DNA of 64,000 nt from Anaerotruncus colihominis (GTDB lineage Bacteria; Bacillota; Clostridia; Oscillospirales; Ruminococcaceae), in the NCBI RefSeq assembly GCF_010206195.1, contig NZ_VIQT01000010.1, forward strand, positions 351,863-415,862. Direction: 5' to 3'. The notes beneath the pieces are model-generated. The model was not told the origin of the DNA. It did not search any database and worked only from the letters and a program-made list of their open reading frames with translations. Positions 34,396 to 47,355 of the stretch are shown piece after piece. The translations under genes were made by a program, and so were the position numbers. How positions within the stretch are numbered: the first letter of the stretch is position 1; each line of letters starts with the position of its first letter.

Positions 34396-34718
34396 GAGCG
34401 CAGGCGGGCGTCAAGCTCGGATGGGGAGCGGACAAAGGCCGCACCGGCGCTTTTGGCCAGCGCCGCGCAGTCCCGCACACCTGCTTCATCAAGCCCAACA
34501 TCATAAAGAATAAACGATTCACGGCTTGGATTCGACTCCCACTGCAAACAGGCGTAAAACAGCGACATCTGATCGCCTGCATGCTCGCCGCCGACCGGCA
34601 CAATTTTGTAAACACGATTGCCTTTACAGCTTAGACGTACCGCAATCCAGGCCGCCGTATGTACAAACCCGATACAAGCCAGCGCCACAAATAGGAACCA
34701 ACAAACTGTGTCGATCAT
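34347..34718 (-). CDS. Small membrane-anchored hypothetical protein with repeat-derived C-terminus
   Basis: 123 aa. N-terminal membrane helix (VCWFLFVALACIGFVHTAAW), then a soluble domain KGNRVYKIVPVGGEHAGDQM, LFYACLQWESNPSRESFILY and a short helix; I know no function. The last 15 or so residues (CFFEKKLRQKTFRPF) are encoded by the family C repeat, so the original end has probably been replaced. RBS GAGGTGA lies in the 3' arm of the hairpin 34721-34760. Could be partly degraded. Confidence 0.7.
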   Translation of the reverse strand: MIDTVCWFLFVALACIGFVHTAAWIAVRLSCKGNRVYKIVPVGGEHAGDQMSLFYACLQWESNPSRESFILYDVGLDEAGVRDCAALAKSAGAAFVRSPSELDARLRSCFFEKKLRQKTFRPF

Positions 34719-34760
34719 AAAAAATCACCTCGAAACCATCGTATGTTCCGAGGTGATTTT
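34719..34760 (-). promoter_or_regulatory. metK terminator hairpin carrying the next gene's SD and a CATACGAT loop
   Basis: AAAATCACCTCG (34721-34732) and CGAGGTGATTTT (34749-34760) pair perfectly, with three further pairs after a mismatch. On the minus strand the 3' arm reads CGAGGTGATTTTTT and ATG follows at once. It should terminate metK transcripts and also contains the SD of the next gene. The loop has CATACGAT, and AC lies 17 bases before it, as in sigma-K promoters (inference). Confidence 0.72.
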
Positions 34761-34780
34761 GTGTTCATCAAAATTGACGG

Positions 34781-35965
34781 TTATTCCTTAACAGCCGCTA
34801 AAATCGCATCAATTTTATCTGTTTTTTCCCAGTTTACGCCAAGCTCCTCGCGGCCCATATGGCCGTAGGCTGCGAGCTGCCGGTAAATCGGCCGGCGCAA
34901 GTCCAGAGAACGGATAATGACCGCGGGACGCAGGTCAAATACCTTGTTGACCGCCTCGGCAAGCTTTTCATCGCTGACTGCGCCGGTACCAAACGTATTG
35001 ACGTTGACCGAAACCGGACGCGCTACGCCGATTGCATAGGCGAGCTGCACTTCGCAGCGGCGCGCGAGCTTCGCGGCGACAATATTTTTAGCAACCCACC
35101 GCGCCGCATAAGCAGCCGAACGGTCTACCTTCGTGGGATCCTTTCCCGAAAATGCGCCGCCGCCGTGGCGCCCGAACCCGCCATATGTATCGACGATGAT
35201 CTTGCGTCCAGTCAGCCCGGAATCCCCCTGCGGGCCGCCAATGACGAAACGTCCCGTCGGATTGACATAAATCTTTGTATCAGTATCCATCAGCCCCGCG
35301 GGAATCGTGGGCTTGATCACATGCTCGATCACATCGGCGCGGATTTGCTCCAATGAAACCTCCGGCGCATGCTGATTTGAAATAACAACCGCATTGATGC
35401 GCACCGGCTTATCGTCAACATATTCAACCGTAACCTGCGTTTTTCCATCGGGACGCAGATAAGCAAGCGTACCGTCGCGGCGCACCTGAGAAAGGCGTTT
35501 GGCCAGTTTGTGCGCCAAAGAAACAGGCATCGGCATCAGCTCCGGCGTCTCATCCGCCGCATAACCAAACATCATCCCCTGATCGCCCGCGCCGGTCGTA
35601 TCGGCTTCATCAGACGTGCCCTCGCGCTGTTCGAGCGCCTGATCGACTCCCTGCGCGATATCGCCGGACTGCTCGTCAATGCTTGTGAGCACGGCGCAGG
35701 TTTGGGAATCAAATCCATATTTTGCGCGGTCATATCCAATCTCCTTGATAACGCTGCGCGCAAGCGCCGGGATATCAACGTAACAGGATGTTGATATCTC
35801 GCCCATAATCATCACCATGCCTGTGGTAACGGCCGTTTCACACGCCACACGCGCGCCTGGATCCTTGGCGATGATCGCGTCAAGCACCGCATCTGAAATC
35901 TGATCGCAGATTTTATCGGGATGCCCTTCGGTCACGGACTCCGATGTAAACAAATACTTTGTCAT
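34781..35965 (-). CDS. metK: S-adenosylmethionine synthase
   Basis: 394 aa. Makes SAM from methionine and ATP. Motifs: [20 protein letters not shown] at the N-terminus, [12 protein letters not shown] (about 127-138) and [19 protein letters not shown] (P-loop-like, about 268-286). Follows the amidase gene by 48 bases without a terminator, so it is probably on the SAM-riboswitch transcript that starts near 38049. RBS AAGGAGAG. Confidence 0.97.
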   Translation of the reverse strand: MTKYLFTSESVTEGHPDKICDQISDAVLDAIIAKDPGARVACETAVTTGMVMIMGEISTSCYVDIPALARSVIKEIGYDRAKYGFDSQTCAVLTSIDEQSGDIAQGVDQALEQREGTSDEADTTGAGDQGMMFGYAADETPELMPMPVSLAHKLAKRLSQVRRDGTLAYLRPDGKTQVTVEYVDDKPVRINAVVISNQHAPEVSLEQIRADVIEHVIKPTIPAGLMDTDTKIYVNPTGRFVIGGPQGDSGLTGRKIIVDTYGGFGRHGGGAFSGKDPTKVDRSAAYAARWVAKNIVAAKLARRCEVQLAYAIGVARPVSVNVNTFGTGAVSDEKLAEAVNKVFDLRPAVIIRSLDLRRPIYRQLAAYGHMGREELGVNWEKTDKIDAILAAVKE

Positions 35966-36013
35966 TTATAATGCTCTCCTTTCTATCGTGACGGCCCTCC
36001 CTGGCCTGGTCAA

Positions 36014-37789
36014 TCAACTTAACAGCGCCAATACCCCGTCGCCAATGGCGTTGGCTGTGCGATAAATTCCCTGCCGGGAAGTCATGCTGTCATATTCGGC
36101 CGGATTTGTCACAAATCCCATTTCCACCAGCACCGACGGCGCAAAGGTATTGAGCGTCACACGAAAATTTGACTGTTTCGGTCCGCGGTTGGTTCGCGAC
36201 GTATATCCGGACAGATTGGCGGACAGCGTTGTTGCAAGTGCTTTTGCGATGCTCTCATAGTAATAAACCTCTGTGCCGCCGATCTTGTTCATATCCTGGG
36301 AGTAGTTCAGGCTGTTGCAGTGCAGGGAAATAAACAAATCCGCCTCATAGGCGCGCGTCAGATCCATACGATCATTCATGGATACGTCGCTGTCATCCGT
36401 GCGGCACATGACTACATGCGCACCCAGGGACTCCAGGCGTTTTTGCACTGCAATCGCTGAAGCTAGCGTGATATCCTTTTCCATCGCGCCGTCCGTGCCC
36501 GGAATTCCAATTGCCCCCGGATCGGTTCCGCCATGGCCGGCATCCACCGCGATTGTAACGCCCGCCAAAGGCTGGCCGCCTCCGGAGAGACGCGGCGCAT
36601 ATTTCGCATAGATCAAAGTATTTCCATTTTCATAACTGATGTCATAACCCCACAGCCGGCGCTGACCGCTGAGCATAAACTGCAAAACAGTACTGCCGTC
36701 CTCCTCCGACACCTTAACCGAACTGAATAAGCCGCTGTCAGTATATGGCTTGATGGATTTGATTCCTGTCGTATTGTAAAGACGCACAAACAGCTTTTCC
36801 TCATCCATATAAGCGCGGAACATCGGATTAGCCGTCCCACTCAGCGTATATGTCTCGCCCTTTTCTGAGACATCAATCGTGACATCGGACACCTTGTTTT
36901 TTAAAGAAACGCTGCCAGTGAGCGGGCGCACCGACGAACGCGGAATCCATCCGCCGGTTGAAAGCCTGTAAAGGTTTCCTTTTATTTCCGCGACCAAATC
37001 GGCGCCGCCGCCGCGCGGCGATTCAATAAAGGCGCTCAAATTCTCATCCAGATAGAGACTCGCGGCCGTATTCTTGACCTGGACCACAAGACGGCCGTCG
37101 CCGTTGATAAACACGCTGCCCTCGGAGGTGGCAGACGCCGTTTTGCCATTGTACTGCATTGTATAAGTGACAGGCCCAAGTTCCTCCGTCCCATTGGCGG
37201 AGGGTGCGGTTAACCGCGCGGAAAACGTGGCGGGAACACCCTCTCGGGCTGTAGCCACCGCCTGATTGAGCGTAACCGTACGGCCGCCAAGTCTGGCTGT
37301 CACCGATGCGCCGGATGGCGCGACACACGATAAAGTAATCTGGTCGCCCGAATAGGCCGCGCAGTCGTAGTCAGGCGCTGGCGAACGGACGTCGCCGATC
37401 GTTGCAACCGCGTCAACGCCCTTTGTAATTTCAACAGCAGCCGAAGCGCCGCCCTGACGGAACACAAATGTATTCACACCCTCGTCAATCGAAACAAGCA
37501 CACCAAAGCTGCCGCCAGCACCGCGAACTGCAACGGATTCGCCGTTCATTGTCAACGGCTGATCCGGGTCGGAGTTGCCTGTAATAAAATAACTGGAAGC
37601 CGATGTCGTCAGATCGTCCGCAGGCCGTGTGATCTTCAATTGTCCTCCAGTCTGTAAATTGACGTGACCTGTAATATAATCAAAATCGTTATAACTATCC
37701 GCCGCCCACGCCGCCGGCGCAAGACCAAGGCAAATACAGGCTGCCATGGAACAGCTAAGAAGCTTTTTGCCAAATGAATGATACCGCAT
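36014..37789 (-). CDS. Secreted N-acetylmuramoyl-L-alanine amidase (amidase_3)
   Basis: 591 aa. Signal peptide 1-29 (KKLLSCSMAACICLGLAPAA), a long N-terminal region with beta-type domains, an SH3-like stretch near 230-300 and an AMIN-like stretch near 300-400, then the zinc amidase domain from about 410: H419 in AVDAGHGGTDPG, E437 in AMEKDITL, H490 in LFISLHCNS. Cuts the bond between MurNAc and L-Ala in peptidoglycan. It is the first gene after a SAM-I riboswitch and precedes metK, an unusual pairing. Confidence 0.92.
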   Translation of the reverse strand: MRYHSFGKKLLSCSMAACICLGLAPAAWAADSYNDFDYITGHVNLQTGGQLKITRPADDLTTSASSYFITGNSDPDQPLTMNGESVAVRGAGGSFGVLVSIDEGVNTFVFRQGGASAAVEITKGVDAVATIGDVRSPAPDYDCAAYSGDQITLSCVAPSGASVTARLGGRTVTLNQAVATAREGVPATFSARLTAPSANGTEELGPVTYTMQYNGKTASATSEGSVFINGDGRLVVQVKNTAASLYLDENLSAFIESPRGGGADLVAEIKGNLYRLSTGGWIPRSSVRPLTGSVSLKNKVSDVTIDVSEKGETYTLSGTANPMFRAYMDEEKLFVRLYNTTGIKSIKPYTDSGLFSSVKVSEEDGSTVLQFMLSGQRRLWGYDISYENGNTLIYAKYAPRLSGGGQPLAGVTIAVDAGHGGTDPGAIGIPGTDGAMEKDITLASAIAVQKRLESLGAHVVMCRTDDSDVSMNDRMDLTRAYEADLFISLHCNSLNYSQDMNKIGGTEVYYYESIAKALATTLSANLSGYTSRTNRGPKQSNFRVTLNTFAPSVLVEMGFVTNPAEYDSMTSRQGIYRTANAIGDGVLALLS

Positions 37790-37892
37790 AGAAAACCTCC
37801 TTCAAAACCTTCATTGTAGCGCATCCGCCAACGGTCGGACATACGCTATTTACGCAGTGCAAATAAATCGACAGATTCCTGCGTTCGGCGAC

Positions 37893-37926
37893 AAAAAAAC
37901 GCCCGGTTGACCGCCGGGCGTTTTTA
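37893..37926 (-). terminator. Expression-platform terminator of the SAM riboswitch
   Basis: ACGCCCGG / CCGGGCGT stem with T-run on the minus strand, directly after the aptamer. 104 bases remain before the amidase start and show only GGAGG. Confidence 0.9.
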
Positions 37927-37931
37927 TACAT

Positions 37932-38023
37932 CCTCATCTCTCGGTCATACCGCTGGATTTGGCACCTTGCAATGCAGGTTGCCGGGCTTCACAGGGCCAG
38001 TCCCTCCGCCGCTCTTTATAAGG
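37932..38023 (-). promoter_or_regulatory. SAM-I (S-box) riboswitch
   Basis: On the minus strand the core reads AGAGCGGCGGAGGGACTGGC, then CCTGTGAAGCCCGGCAACC and AAGGTGCCAAATCC with a kink-turn GA pattern and closing stem CCTTAT / ATGAGG. This fits the SAM-I consensus throughout. Binding of SAM should stabilise the following terminator and switch off the amidase and, by readthrough, metK. Confidence 0.97.
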
Positions 38024-38055
38024 TAGAAGCATATTCATTTTTAAATCCTGACCCT

Positions 38056-38084
38056 ATTCTACACGATACGCACGGCTTTGTCAA
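38056..38084 (-). promoter_or_regulatory. Sigma-A-type promoter of the SAM-riboswitch operon
   Basis: TTGACA (38079-38084), 17 bases, TAGAAT (38056-38061). It overlaps the region just after the ribU stop at 38088. Confidence 0.92.
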
Positions 38085-38087
38085 GCG

Positions 38088-38645
38088 TCACACCGTCTGA
38101 ATCTCAATCCGGACAAGGCGCGCCACAGGTTTATAAACCAAGTAGGTGATAACGGCGTTGATGCCTGCCTTGACAAGATTGAAGGGTACAATTACCGGAA
38201 GCAGCATCGGGATCACAGCGTCAATAGGGGTCCCCATAAAGATCGGCGTGAAAATCAAGTTACAGCCGACCATGACAGCCGTCATCGCAAGCACGCCCAT
38301 AATCAAAGCCACGGCCGCACCGCCGCGTGTGTGACGGCGGCGATAGATCGTTCCTGCCAACAGCGCAAAGGTGCCGGTCGCCAAAAAATGCATCACAATA
38401 CCGATCCACCCTGAACCTGCGCTGACGGTCGTCCCCTGAATAATCGCTACAACCGCAGTCAAACCAAGCCCCGCTGCCGGACCAAACAGGAACGTTCCGA
38501 TGAAAATCGGGATATCGGCGGGATCATATTCCATCCATGGCGCCGCCGGCAACAACGGGAAATGGACAAACGCTACCAGCACAATCGAGATCGCGGTAAG
38601 CATAGCCATCGTGGTGAGTTTACGTGTCGTTTCGGTTACTTTCAT
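38088..38645 (-). CDS. ribU: ECF transporter S component, riboflavin-specific (RibU)
   Basis: 185-aa membrane protein from the ATG at 38645 (MKVTETTRKLTTMAML) with GGAGGG upstream; an upstream extension through the riboswitch is rejected. Five to six helices. The block APWMEYDPADIPIFIGTFLF followed by GPAAGLGLTAVVAIIQG is characteristic of RibU. Works with shared ECF energising subunits not encoded here. Preceded by an FMN riboswitch, which fits flavin uptake well. Confidence 0.94.
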   Translation of the reverse strand: MKVTETTRKLTTMAMLTAISIVLVAFVHFPLLPAAPWMEYDPADIPIFIGTFLFGPAAGLGLTAVVAIIQGTTVSAGSGWIGIVMHFLATGTFALLAGTIYRRRHTRGGAAVALIMGVLAMTAVMVGCNLIFTPIFMGTPIDAVIPMLLPVIVPFNLVKAGINAVITYLVYKPVARLVRIEIQTV

Positions 38646-38686
38646 ATGTGACCCTCCAAGATTATGTTGGAGTCTGTCGGGGAAAA

Positions 38687-38719
38687 TGAAAACACCCCTG
38701 CGCGCAGCGCAAGGGCGTG
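38687..38719 (-). terminator. Expression-platform terminator of the FMN riboswitch
   Basis: CACGCCCTTGCGC / GCGCAGGGGTG stem on the minus strand followed by TTTTCATTTT, 42 bases before the ribU start. Confidence 0.78.
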
Positions 38720-38749
38720 GGCATATCGACGGAAATCCGCGGATACATG

Positions 38750-38864
38750 CCGTTTCTTTCATCCGGACTATTACCGTTGGTATGGGAATTGCACCCATTC
38801 AGCCGGCTTACGCCGGGTCGCGGACTTTACCGCCAGTGAGGACTTGCACCTCGCCCTGAAACAG
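38750..38864 (-). promoter_or_regulatory. FMN riboswitch (RFN element)
   Basis: Minus strand blocks AGGGCGAGGTGCAAGTCCTC, ACTGGCGGTAAAGTCCGCGA, GGGTGCAATTCCCATACC and TAGTCCGGATGAAAGAA are in the order of the RFN consensus, closed by CTGTTTC / GAAACGG. FMN binding should stop transcription into ribU. Confidence 0.97.
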
Positions 38865-38880
38865 ACTATTTTCGTCATTT

Positions 38881-38908
38881 ATTATAGCACGATCCCTATC
38901 ATTGTCAA
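38881..38908 (-). promoter_or_regulatory. Sigma-A-type promoter of ribU
   Basis: TTGACA (38903-38908), 16 bases, TATAAT (38881-38886) on the minus strand. Confidence 0.9.
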
Positions 38909-38941
38909 GTGTGTTTGATAAAAAATCAATGATGAACGCAC

Positions 38942-38976
38942 AAAAAATGCGCCCCATGCACATGGGGCGCATTTTA
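38942..38976 (-). terminator. Terminator after tuf
   Basis: AAAATGCGCCCCATG / CATGGGGCGCATTTT, nearly a perfect palindrome, with TTTTTT on the minus strand, 10 bases after the tuf stop. Confidence 0.93.
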
Positions 38977-38985
38977 TTAAAAAAC

Positions 38986-40188
38986 TTATTCGTTGATCTT
39001 GGTGACAACGCCCGAACCAACAGTGCGGCCGCCTTCACGAATCGCGAAACGCAGACCTTCCTCGATCGCGATCTCTGTGATCAGTTCAACGTCCATCTCG
39101 ACGTTGTCGCCCGGCATGCACATCTCGGTGCCTTCCGGCAGCGTGATGACGCCTGTGACATCGGTCGTGCGGAAATAGAACTGCGGACGATAATTGTTGA
39201 AGAACGGGGTGTGACGGCCGCCTTCTTCCTTCTTCAGGATATAAACCTGGCCACGGAACTTGGTGTGCGGATGAATGGAGCCGGGCTTGCACAAAACCTG
39301 ACCGCGCTCGATCTCGGTGCGCTGAATACCACGGAGCAGAGCGCCGATATTGTCGCCCGCCTCAGCGTAATCGAGGATCTTGCGGAACATCTCGATACCG
39401 GTAACAACTGTCTTTTTACGCTCCTCGGTCAGACCGATGATCTCAACCTCGTCGCTGGTGCGCAGCTGGCCACGCTCGACACGGCCGGTCGCAACAGTAC
39501 CGCGTCCGGTGATCGTGAAGACGTCCTCAACCGGCATCAGGAACGGCAGGTCGGATTTGCGCTCCGGAGTCGGGATATAGTTGTCGACAGCATCCATCAG
39601 CTCTTTAATGCAATCGTAAGCCGGATCGTCCGGATTGTTGGGGGCCTCGAGCGCCTTGAGTGCGGAACCCTTGATGATCGGAATATCATCGCCCGGGAAT
39701 TCATACTTGGAGAGCGTCTCGCGGATTTCCATCTCGACAAGCTCGATCATCTCCTCGTCGCCGTCCATCTGATCGACCTTGTTCATGAAAACAACGATCG
39801 CAGGAACGCCAACCTGACGGGCCAACAGGATGTGCTCCTTGGTCTGCGCCATCGGGCCGTCGGTACCGGCGATAACCAGGATCGCGCCGTCCATCTGAGC
39901 AGCGCCGGTGATCATGTTCTTGATATAGTCGGCATGTCCGGGGCAGTCAACGTGCGCATAGTGGCGCTTGTCAGTCTCATACTCAACGTGCGCGGTGTTG
40001 ATCGTGATGCCGCGCTCGCGCTCCTCCGGAGCCTTATCGATCATGTCATAAGCCTCGAACTGGGCCTGGCCCTTCAGAGACAGATACTTGGTGATCGCAG
40101 CGGTCAGCGTGGTCTTGCCGTGGTCGACGTGTCCGATCGTACCAATGTTTACGTGGGGCTTGGTTCTTTCAAAATGTGCCTTTGCCAT
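38986..40188 (-). CDS. tuf: Elongation factor Tu
   Basis: 400-aa GTPase delivering aminoacyl-tRNA to the ribosome. G motifs [38 protein letters not shown] and SALKALE are intact. Last gene of the str operon rpsL-rpsG-fusA-tuf, 120 bases after fusA, followed by a strong terminator. RBS AAAGGGAGG. Confidence 0.99.
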   Translation of the reverse strand: MAKAHFERTKPHVNIGTIGHVDHGKTTLTAAITKYLSLKGQAQFEAYDMIDKAPEERERGITINTAHVEYETDKRHYAHVDCPGHADYIKNMITGAAQMDGAILVIAGTDGPMAQTKEHILLARQVGVPAIVVFMNKVDQMDGDEEMIELVEMEIRETLSKYEFPGDDIPIIKGSALKALEAPNNPDDPAYDCIKELMDAVDNYIPTPERKSDLPFLMPVEDVFTITGRGTVATGRVERGQLRTSDEVEIIGLTEERKKTVVTGIEMFRKILDYAEAGDNIGALLRGIQRTEIERGQVLCKPGSIHPHTKFRGQVYILKKEEGGRHTPFFNNYRPQFYFRTTDVTGVITLPEGTEMCMPGDNVEMDVELITEIAIEEGLRFAIREGGRTVGSGVVTKINE

Positions 40189-40308
40189 CGAAAATGTTCC
40201 TCCCTTTAATAAAAACTCTTTGTTTCAGGAAAATAGCTTGCTGGCGCTGAAACGACACGCCTTGTCTATGATTTGTATTCTACCAATTCACAGGAAAAAA
40301 AGCAAGCA

Positions 40309-42393
40309 TTATTCGGCTTTTTTGCCGCGTGTGCTCATAATTCCCTCAGCAATCGACTTGGGCACCTCGATATAGTGGCTCGGCTCCATGACATAGCTGC
40401 CGCGGCCCTGCGTCTTAGAACGCAGGTCGTTGGAGTAGCCAAACATCTCGGAAAGCGGTACGAACGCCTTGATCTCCTGAGCGCCGAAAACAGCTTCCAT
40501 GCCCTGGATCTGGCCGCGGCGGCTGTTCAGGTCGCCGATGACGTCGCCCATGTAATCCTCGGGCGTATTGACCGTAACGCGCATGATCGGTTCGAGAATA
40601 ACCGGATCGGCCTTTGCCATCGCCATCTTGAACGCCATGGACGCGGCGATCTTAAACGCCATTTCAGACGAGTCGACCTCGTGATAGGAGCCATCGTACA
40701 AAGTAACCTTGACATCGACAACCGGATAACCGGCCAGAACACCGGCCTGCATCGCGCCCTGAATACCTTGGTCGATCGGACCGATATACTCCTTGGGAAT
40801 TGCGCCGCCGACGATTGCGTTGACAAACTCATAGCCCTTGCCGCTCTCGTTCGGCTCAATCTTGATCTTGACATGACCGTACTGGCCTTTACCGCCGGAC
40901 TGACGGGCATACTTGTGATCGACATCAGCCATCTTGCGGATCGTCTCTTTATAGGCGACCTGCGGCTTACCAACATTTGCCTCCACCTTAAACTCGCGCA
41001 GCAGGCGGTCGACAATGATCTCCAGATGAAGCTCTCCCATACCGGCAATGATCGTCTGGCCCGTTTCCGCGTCGGTATAGGTGCGGAAGGTCGGATCCTC
41101 CTCGGCCAGCTTGCTCAGGCCGATCGCCATCTTCTCCTGGCCGGCTTTCGTCTTGGGCTCAATCGCCAAATCGATAACCGGCTCGGGGAATTCCATGGAC
41201 TCAAGGATAATCGGATGTTTGGGATCACAGAGCGTATCGCCCGTCGTCGTGTTTTTAAGGCCGACAGCCGCCGCGATATCGCCGCAATAGCATGTTTCAA
41301 GATCCTTACGATGGTTGGCGTGCATCTGGAGGATGCGGCCCATACGCTCGGAATTCTGCTTGCTGGAATTGTAAACGGATGTTCCCGCATCGACCATACC
41401 GGAATAGACGCGGAAGAAACAGAGCTTGCCCACATACGGGTCAGTCGCGATTTTGAACGCCAGGGCCGCGAACGGCTCCTTATCGCCCGGCTTGCGCTCC
41501 TCCTCTTCCTCTGTCTCAGGATTGGTTCCCTTGATGTTCGGAACATCAGTCGGCGCAGGCATGAAATCAACGATCGCGTCGAGCAGCTTCTGCACACCTT
41601 TATTCTTGTAGGACGTACCGCAGCAGACCGGAACGATCGTGTTGGCAATCGTGGCCTTGCGGATAGCCGCCTTGATCTCATCGGTAGAGATTTCCTCGCC
41701 CGCGAGATACTTCTCCATCAGGGCCTCATCCTGATCGGCCAGGCTCTCCAGCAGCTCCTCGCGGTACTGCTGCGCCTTTTCGAGCATATCCTCCGGGATT
41801 TCCTCAACGCGCATGTCCTTTCCGAGGTCGTCATAATAGACGTCGGCTTTCATCTCGATGAGGTCGATGATACCCTTGAAGAATGTTTCAGCGCCGATTG
41901 GCAGCTGAATCGGAACCGCGTTACATTTCAGACGCTTGCGCATCATATCAATAACGTGGTAGAAATCCGCGCCCATGATATCCATCTTATTGACGTATCC
42001 CATGCGCGGGACATTATATTTGTTGGCCTGGCGCCAAACAGTTTCGGACTGCGGTTCGACGCCGCCCTTGGCGCAGAAAACCGTAACCGAGCCATCGAGC
42101 ACCTTCAGCGAACGCTCAACCTCAACTGTGAAGTCAACGTGTCCGGGTGTGTCGATGATGTTGATTCGGTGGCCCTTCCAGTAGGCTGTGGTGGCAGCGG
42201 ACGTGATCGTAATGCCGCGCTCCTGCTCCTGCGCCATCCAGTCCATTGTCGCCGTGCCTTCATGTGTCTCACCGATCTTGTGGTTGATTCCCGTATAATA
42301 CAGGATACGCTCGGTGGTCGTCGTCTTGCCGGCGTCAATGTGGGCCATTATGCCGATATTGCGTGTCATTTCCAGAGATACATCTCTAGGCAT
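40309..42393 (-). CDS. fusA: Elongation factor G
   Basis: 694-aa translocation GTPase. GTPase motifs [33 protein letters not shown] and [12 protein letters not shown]; domain IV loop near [13 protein letters not shown] and the C-terminal RRGQIQGME. Length and order are standard. Between rpsG and tuf. RBS GGGAGG. Confidence 0.99.
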   Translation of the reverse strand: MPRDVSLEMTRNIGIMAHIDAGKTTTTERILYYTGINHKIGETHEGTATMDWMAQEQERGITITSAATTAYWKGHRINIIDTPGHVDFTVEVERSLKVLDGSVTVFCAKGGVEPQSETVWRQANKYNVPRMGYVNKMDIMGADFYHVIDMMRKRLKCNAVPIQLPIGAETFFKGIIDLIEMKADVYYDDLGKDMRVEEIPEDMLEKAQQYREELLESLADQDEALMEKYLAGEEISTDEIKAAIRKATIANTIVPVCCGTSYKNKGVQKLLDAIVDFMPAPTDVPNIKGTNPETEEEEERKPGDKEPFAALAFKIATDPYVGKLCFFRVYSGMVDAGTSVYNSSKQNSERMGRILQMHANHRKDLETCYCGDIAAAVGLKNTTTGDTLCDPKHPIILESMEFPEPVIDLAIEPKTKAGQEKMAIGLSKLAEEDPTFRTYTDAETGQTIIAGMGELHLEIIVDRLLREFKVEANVGKPQVAYKETIRKMADVDHKYARQSGGKGQYGHVKIKIEPNESGKGYEFVNAIVGGAIPKEYIGPIDQGIQGAMQAGVLAGYPVVDVKVTLYDGSYHEVDSSEMAFKIAASMAFKMAMAKADPVILEPIMRVTVNTPEDYMGDVIGDLNSRRGQIQGMEAVFGAQEIKAFVPLSEMFGYSNDLRSKTQGRGSYVMEPSHYIEVPKSIAEGIMSTRGKKAE

Positions 42394-42506
42394 AGTGTCC
42401 TCCCTTATTTCTTGCGCTCCGACGCCGGTTCAGCAGCCGCTGACGCCGCCGGTAAAAATCAAGGTCCATAGGTTACGCCGCCGTCAGGCGGCGCGCAGGC
42501 GGAAAA

Positions 42507-42977
42507 TTACCACCTGTAATGCGCAAACGCCCTGTTGGCTTCCGCCATCTTGTGGGTATCTTCGCGCTTTTTGACGGCGCCGCCGGTCTGGTTGAGAGAA
42601 TCCATGATCTCGCCGGCAAGGCGCTCTCTCATGGTCTTTTCACCGCGGTTGCGCGCGTATGTTGTCAGCCAGCGCAGACCAAGCGTCTGCCGCCGCTCCG
42701 GGCGTACCTCCATCGGGACCTGATAGGTCGCGCCGCCGACGCGGCGGGCCTTGACCTCGAGGACAGGCATGATGTTCTCCATGGACTGCTGGAACGCTTC
42801 AAGCGGGTCCTTACCCGTCTTTTCCTTGACGATATCGAATGCGCCGTATACGATTTTCTGCGCGACGCCCTTTTTGCCGTCATACATGATGTTGTTGATC
42901 AGCCGGGTGACGAGCTTCGAATTGTACAGCGGGTCCGGCAAAACGTCGCGTTTTGCAATTTGACCTCTTCTTGGCAC
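42507..42977 (-). CDS. rpsG: 30S ribosomal protein S7
   Basis: 156 aa. Starts at GTG 42977 ([18 protein letters not shown]) after GGAGGG; an upstream extension of 24 codons runs into the intergenic region and is rejected. Blocks [17 protein letters not shown] and [20 protein letters not shown] are standard S7. Primary 16S-binding protein of the 30S head. Confidence 0.98.
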   Translation of the reverse strand: MPRRGQIAKRDVLPDPLYNSKLVTRLINNIMYDGKKGVAQKIVYGAFDIVKEKTGKDPLEAFQQSMENIMPVLEVKARRVGGATYQVPMEVRPERRQTLGLRWLTTYARNRGEKTMRERLAGEIMDSLNQTGGAVKKREDTHKMAEANRAFAHYRW

Positions 42978-43103
42978 TTCGCTTCCCTCCTTCACAATTA
43001 TAATGAAATCATTGGTACTCGAAAGTGACAAAACTCCCGTTCGCGCCAATCATCGGCCCATCTATATGGTAGCCAATCACTGGCAGAATAATCAGCAGTT
43101 TTA

Positions 43104-43529
43104 TTACTTCTTGGCACCAGCCTTCGGACGCTTCGCACCGTATTTGGAGCGGGCCTGCATCCTCTTGGCGACGCCCTGCGCGTCAAGTGTGCCGCGGATG
43201 ATGTGATAACGCACGCCAGGCAGGTCCTTGACACGGCCGCCGCGGATCAGGACAACGCTGTGTTCCTGAAGATTGTGGCCGATGCCCGGAATATAGGATG
43301 TGACCTCGAAACCATTCGACAGCCTGACCCTGGCCACCTTACGAAGCGCGGAGTTCGGCTTTTTCGGCGTGGACGTACGGATCGCCGTGCACACGCCCCT
43401 TTTCTGCGGCGAAGTCTGATCGATGGCAACCCTCTTTTTGGCGTTCCATCCTTTCAGCAGCGCGGGAGCCGTGGATTTCTTGGCAGTCACTTCCCTGCCC
43501 TTACGAACGAGCTGATTAAAGGTTGGCAT
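43104..43529 (-). CDS. rpsL: 30S ribosomal protein S12
   Basis: 141 aa. [14 protein letters not shown], the [20 protein letters not shown] region and [19 protein letters not shown] show the wild-type lysines at the streptomycin-sensitive positions (the K in TPKKPNS and in VKDLPG). Decoding-centre protein. First gene after the promoter at 43631-43660; AAGGAGG before the ATG. Confidence 0.98.
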   Translation of the reverse strand: MPTFNQLVRKGREVTAKKSTAPALLKGWNAKKRVAIDQTSPQKRGVCTAIRTSTPKKPNSALRKVARVRLSNGFEVTSYIPGIGHNLQEHSVVLIRGGRVKDLPGVRYHIIRGTLDAQGVAKRMQARSKYGAKRPKAGAKK

Positions 43530-43543
43530 ATTGCACCTCCTTA

Positions 43544-43624
43544 CAAAAAAATGTGAACTTTATTTCACGGGGCAAAGCGGCTGCTTTGCCCCGGTGAAAC
43601 CCTGTCTGTGGGCCAATCCCACAG
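43544..43624 (-). promoter_or_regulatory. Structured leader of the rpsL operon, possible attenuator
   Basis: In the minus-strand leader CTGTGGG / CCCACAG is a first hairpin, then TTTCAC-CGGGGCAAAGC / GCTTTGCCCC-GTGAAA a long second one (43563-43599). The GTGAA of that second stem can instead pair with TTCAC at 43553-43557 directly before seven T (43544-43551), giving a mutually exclusive, weak terminator. Confidence 0.45.
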
Positions 43625-43630
43625 TATTTG

Positions 43631-43660
43631 ATTATAGCTCTTTCGACCACTCTTTGTCAA
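43631..43660 (-). promoter_or_regulatory. Sigma-A-type promoter of rpsL-rpsG-fusA-tuf
   Basis: TTGACA (43655-43660), 18 bases, TATAAT (43631-43636), immediately after the rpoC stop. Confidence 0.92.
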
Positions 43661-43714
43661 TACATACAGTCAGATTTTACATATTTCGTACGTTTGCACA
43701 ACAAAACCGTCTCA

Positions 43715-47302
<3,588 letters not shown>

Positions 47303-47355
47303 AAGCGAACCCCTCTCTTCTTTTGCAGGCGGCAATATCGGTCGTTCTGCTTGTC

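Noticed and set aside
33602..34513. 303-codon plus-strand frame across the 60-bp repeats, and the minus-strand extension of recD2 through the same DNA
   Set aside because: The repeat period of 60 keeps frames open by arithmetic. No SD, Arg/Pro/Gly-only composition, and the recD2 promoter lies inside the extension.
37893..37926. Terminator of ribU
   Set aside because: It lies beyond the SAM aptamer and its promoter, so it is the riboswitch expression platform; ribU has no terminator of its own that I can see.
40273..42471. 732-codon plus-strand open frame opposite fusA
   Set aside because: Antisense to intact fusA; composition follows reverse-complemented EF-G codons and it covers both gene boundaries.
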